Shown here one piece after another: positions 59,941-64,000 of a stretch of DNA of 64,000 nt. Under the pieces are notes generated by a model. The model had not been told where the DNA came from. It saw only the letters and a program-made list of their open reading frames with translations, and ran no database searches. Position 1 is the stretch's first letter, and each line of letters opens with the position of its first letter. A program made the position numbers and the translations under genes. Location: the NCBI RefSeq assembly GCF_905220415.1, contig NC_059556.1:3794501-3858500 (forward strand), read 5' to 3'. Origin of the DNA: Colias croceus. Its lineage: Eukaryota > Arthropoda > Insecta > Lepidoptera > Pieridae.

Positions 59941-62900
59941 AATTTCATCACTTTATTCCAATGCTGAATTGAATATTTTTATTTCTATATAAACAATTTA
60001 AAAATTATAGGTCCTTACGCTAATTTATATAGGTAATTAATATGACAATCTTCAGTCGGACTCATCTTTCTGTTTAAACCTACGCATTAAATACTTCTTT
60101 CTTTTACAGGCTTGCTTTTACACACATTCGATCCCATCTGTTCGTTTTGCTTTTGATTACACAGATTATGAGAGTCGTACGACTCGTACCTACCATTTTT
60201 TATTCATAGATAATGTAGTATAAATATTATCTACCTATCTACGTTAACAAAAATTATTGCAGTGTTAAATTTTAGTAAAAATAATACGTGGAAAAACCTA
60301 ACCAATTCAAAAACTCCGCTTTAAAAGTCTAATTTTCATAACAATCTCACAAAGAATCACGCTAACATCTCGAGTCCCGACCTCTCGGCTCGTCGCGCAC
60401 AAAGCAAGATTTACGGAGTGAATATTTATGACTATCAAATGCTTGGAACTTCGCAAAAATCATCTAAAAAACTATTATTATACAAAACTGCAATCGGTAA
60501 AGGCAATGTTGCTACTTACAAGTATAAAGCTTATAAATACATCCGTGTAACCAAAAACAATTGATTCTATCTACATTCGCAATAATTATGTACAAATTAC
60601 TGCATAATATACTTATTGTAAATGTTTCATAGACAATACATCAACACGCAATCGCATATACTTAAAATACAAACACACTTAGGTACTTCACTTAAATCAT
60701 TACGTTTATACTCTATGATCTCATATTTGTGATTTATTTAGTTCAAGTGGACGACGAAATTATTTTGAAATTAACATAAATTTTAAATTATAGGCCCTTT
60801 ATCATAAAAATTATCAAAAAGTGAGGCCGTTAGTTTTAAAATAATACTTTTTGACATAATTAAACATTATAAGAGATCATAAAGTATTACAATTTATTCT
60901 AAAAATTCTCATGGCAGTGGTTTTCATCACAATAACGATTGTGTAATTGTACACATACCATCGGCTTCTAAGTACGAATAATTGATCCGATATTAATATT
61001 AGTAAAATACATCAACAGTAATGAATTTGCTCTTTATGGAATGTAGAAATTAGAAACACTATACTTATACTTACTTAAACTACAAACGGCTCTCGTTTTA
61101 AAATTTGATACTTAAACTATTTGTACGCAAAATATTGGATACTAATAAAAAATACAAAAGAAGCTGCCTAAGAACTAAGTAAAAAATTAAAATATAATAA
61201 TTTATGGTACGTAAGTTGACATACGAGATCGTTTTTACTACAGTGTAAAAATAATGTCTATGACATTTCAAGCTGTCAATGTCAAATTAGGCGCCAAATT
61301 CGCTAAAAAATATAAAACGTCGTAAATCATATTGCGAACAACAAGTCATAATAAACATAAACGCTACAACATTTTCTAGATAAATATTGGAAACAATCAC
61401 TGGAAAATGTTTGATTAGTGAACACCTAGATGGGATTTAAAATAAATGAAGCTCATGGACGTGTTAAGTAGTGCTTAATAATACTTATGGCTGTTAGAGC
61501 CCATACGAGTCTTTGTGGACATAATAAATCAAAAAGATTAATGGCGCAAAGCTATGACCCAAATGTTTAATTAGAGGCGTAAATACAGCTGCCAGCGAGT
61601 AAAAGTCTATAAGAAGTAGGTTTGCCTCGACTCGGATGATTTTTTCTATTTAACGAAGGAACTATTTTTTCTGTACCAACGTCTTGTATTAAGATTAAAG
61701 TCGGGCTTAAGTTGAATAAATGTAGAAAATGATTCGACTATTAGCAGTTTCGTCAAGCAAGCTTTGTCTAATAAAAAAAAAAATAATACGCGCATGAAAT
61801 GTGTTTTATTTATATGTGTTAAAGGTAAGGATGAATAACACAATGTTAAAATGTCACGTATATTTATGGTAATGGATATCATAGACACCAAGAGATGTTT
61901 ATAATGTAGGGATATAAGACTACGGTTAGTTCATACAATTCGTTGATATGCATAATAATAAGACACCTTGTACAATCGCCTTACATTAGTCATATAAAAA
62001 TTACTTATACATAAGTAAGAACAAGAATGCAATATACATATTTACAATTAGTCCTAATGTGGAATACTAAATCTATATTGTGTTGTTTCATAATTTTGTG
62101 TTTCGAAATATGAACACTAATCGTGAAGGTCCGTAACATAAACTAAAATTTCAATTTAAAACTTTTATTTCAAATGCACCATATCAATAATTGGACGATA
62201 TCGTTACAAATCAATTGTATAAACAACGCTTGACAAAGTCATTAACATAAAAAAGTAAAAAAAAAACTTAAAACTAAAGTTTAAACAAATAAACCACGAA
62301 ATGGGCGGGATTTTAACCAATTTTTGGCAATAATTTCTCTAAAATGAATCAAAGGTGATAGGAAATTTTACGAAACAATACATATAATCGAAAAAAATGG
62401 CACTTAATAATAAATCCATATCGCTATCTGTCATAAATGCTGCTAAACAATAATACTCTACGAGAAACTACGATTTTCCGAATAATTTACAACCATACAA
62501 AAAATTGCAGTACATACAGTATCCTTAACGTTAGCGTAGTTAGAAGTTATGTCCTTATTTTTTATATATAAAAATTACATACAAGAAATAATTTAGGCGT
62601 ATCTACAACGATGCCTAAACAACGATACAAATCAGTCATTTCTTAAAACATATTAACGTTTGCTTTTGAAAAATGCCACATAAAATGCCGCGTCCAATAA
62701 AATATATTCACTAGGAATAGGTACCGGCGATTGTTTAAATTTATCTGCAATTTCTTATAAGCGACTGACGAAGGGTGTGGATAGACACGCTGAAAATACA
62801 CTACGATATATTTTAATAAAATTTGCACTATCCTTAAAACGTACAGTAAGCTTGTTTACATTGTTCCGTCTAAATAAAACCCGCATGTTATTGATTTATG

Positions 62901-63200
62901 CAGCATTTTTCCACCTGCCCTCCGTAAGGCGAACAGCATGTGACGATATCACACTTAATCCGGTGGGGTCACATACACGGCATAGGCACGATCTAACGCG
63001 TTACAGTCAGTGTCACAAGGTTTCGCATAACATCACACGGTTTCACCAAATGTCACATTGTTTCGCACGGTTTCACACGGTTTCGCACGGTTTCACACGG
63101 TTTCACACGGTTTCGCACAGTTTCGCACGGTTTCGCATGTCACAAAGTGTGTTGTCTACAGGAATGTGACGTATTGTGGCTACACGAGCCAGGCGCGCTG
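59941..63200 (-). other. Probable 3' UTR and downstream region of the cadherin gene
   Basis: Lies immediately after the cadherin stop on the - strand. No coding frame and, unlike the rest of the window, almost no recognisable mobile elements over 3.2 kb. Several AATAAA signals on - are present, for example at 59957-59952 (TTTATT on +) and near 62163. Where the transcript ends cannot be decided from sequence alone. Confidence 0.35.
63011..63138. repeat. 10-bp minisatellite
   Basis: Eight consecutive 10-bp units of TTTC(G/A)CACGG, with rare variants, fill 63061-63138. About five degraded units (TGTCACAAGG, TTTCGCATAA, CATCACACGG, TTTCACCAAA, TGTCACATTG) precede them in the same register. It lies just downstream of the cadherin stop. 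The 130-codon + frame across it is a repeat artefact. Confidence 0.9.
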
Positions 63201-63322
63201 CTAGCACCAGGACTCCTCGTGCGGCCGCTCGTCGTCCGAGTCGCCGTACATGTCGGCCAGTTTGCGGAAACGAGGCCCGAATGTTGATAGGTAGTTGAAT
63301 TTTAGGTCTTCGTCATCCGTGC
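63201..63322 (-). CDS. CadN: Neural-cadherin-like cytoplasmic tail, last exon
   Basis: Read on -, the acceptor TTATCCACAG is followed by a split codon and 39 residues ending at TAG (63203-63201). The core FGPRFRKLADMYG (with FNYLST before it) is the conserved end of the catenin-binding region of classical cadherins, where beta-catenin/Armadillo binds. The DL.FNYLS.FGPRFRKLADMYG pattern fits insect neural cadherin better than E-cadherin/Shotgun. After it comes a short acidic tail with C-terminal SWC. Upstream exons lie beyond the right edge of the window; the intron visible here (63323-64000) holds two Helitrons. Assignment to CadN rather than another classical cadherin rests on this one exon. 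Confidence 0.82.
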
Positions 63323-63379
63323 CTGTGGATAAAGGATATTTTAGTAAAAGCCCTATATGTACAAGAAAATAAGAAAAAA

Positions 63380-63616
63380 TCCATACTAATATTATAAATG
63401 CGAAAGTAGCTCTGTCTGTCTGTCTGTTACTCAATCACGCCTAAACTACTGAACCAATTTTTATGAAATTTGGTATGCAGATATTTTGATACCCGAGAAA
63501 GGACATAGGCTACTTTTTATCCCGGGAAAATAACGCAATCCCGGAAATCCCACGGGAACGGGAACTATGCGGGTTTTTATTTGACTGCGCGGGCGAAGCC
63601 GCGGGCGGAAACCTAG
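63380..63616 (+). mobile_element. Lep1-like Helitron, family A, in the cadherin intron
   Basis: Near full length: starts TCCATACTAATATTATAAAT, includes CTGTCTGTCTGTCTGTTACT and ACCCGAGAAAGGACATAGG, and ends GCGGGCGGAAACCTAG. It lies antisense to the cadherin gene, about 60 bp from the last exon's acceptor. Confidence 0.9.
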
Positions 63617-63836
63617 TAATAAATAAAAATACATACTCTAATTATAAACCAAACATTGAACCAAGAAATTACGCATTATATTTTGTTTGTAACGTGTAAT
63701 TACTCTTCATTATAAGTCAATATAATAAATGTTACGTTAACTTCGTTCAGATAAGAGCTTGCGTAGGAGTGTAAGCTATAGAACGATACTCCTACATATG
63801 AGACGAAACTTTAATTGTATTTAAAGTCTCTATATA

Positions 63837-64000
63837 AATCTGTAATATAAAAATGAATCGTAAAATGTGTTGGTAAGCGCATAACTCGAGAACGGCTGAA
63901 CCGATTTCGATAATTCTTTTTTATTATATTTCTTGAAGTACGTGGATGGTTCTTATGGAGAGAAAACGTAAATATGTACCACGGGCGAAGCCGGGGCGGA
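63837..64000 (+). mobile_element. Lep1-like Helitron, family C, cut by the window edge
   Basis: Carries AAAATGTGTTGGTAAGCGCA, GGTTCTTATGGAGAGAAAAC and GGGCGAAGCCGGGGCGGA; only the last few bases (CCGCTAG expected) are outside the window. Confidence 0.85.

Noticed and set aside
63041..63138. Regular 10-bp array considered as a CRISPR array
   Set aside because: No unique spacers between units; a eukaryotic minisatellite explains it.
62777..63169. 130-codon open frame on + with a repeating FARFHTVSH-like pattern
   Set aside because: Produced by the 10-bp minisatellite, antisense to the cadherin 3' region.

Overview
The window reads as nuclear DNA of a moth or butterfly. It is AT-rich and mostly intronic and intergenic. 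It holds many copies of short repeats that end in CTAG and look like the Lep1-type non-autonomous Helitrons of Lepidoptera. It also holds LINE tails of lepidopteran type, many small inverted-repeat elements, and genes split by GTAAG/CAG introns. No bacterial or viral gene organisation and no CRISPR array was seen.

Two host genes can be supported. The first lies on the + strand, from a probable non-coding first exon ending at 30588 to a poly(A) signal at 41702. Five coding exons (33060-33137, 39559-39645, 40262-40510, 40824-40962, 41269-41468) join in frame into a 250-residue protein with four predicted membrane segments and a C-terminal PPSY motif. The topology resembles LAPTM4/5 lysosomal proteins or the insect DUF4728 tetraspans, but the family is not settled. 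The second is on the - strand at the right edge. Exon 63201-63322 encodes the last 39 residues of a classical cadherin tail, best matching neural cadherin (CadN); the rest of the gene lies beyond the window.

Almost everything else recognisable is mobile DNA. Region by region: 1-4540, Helitron fragments and a 409-bp palindromic MITE; 7469-13885, a small MITE, Helitron copies and a GC-rich 164-bp repeat; 15757-17165, a foldback element and a LINE-type tail; 20040-22566, LINE tails and three MITEs with clean inverted ends; 27183-28955, a decayed DNA transposon with about a dozen copies of one short motif and a possible two-exon remnant of its own gene; 29293-29610, a Helitron split by a perfectly palindromic MITE; 33138-39558, the large intron of the tetraspan gene, mostly a TA-flanked DNA transposon with a LINE inside it; 42610-42937, a tRNA-derived SINE; 45305-46692, a TTAA-flanked element with another repeat nested in it; 47387-47789, a second palindromic MITE, inverted relative to the first; 50436-51914, a second GC-rich repeat and a TAA-flanked MITE; 63011-63138, a 10-bp minisatellite in the probable cadherin 3' UTR. 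The remaining stretches, up to 5.7 kb long, showed no gene.

The two genes have no evident functional link. The most unusual structures are the motif-array transposon at 27183-28955, the perfect palindrome at 29364-29560 and the TIR-bounded transposon with an internal LINE in intron 2. All calls come from reading the sequence by eye; no database search or alignment was run.
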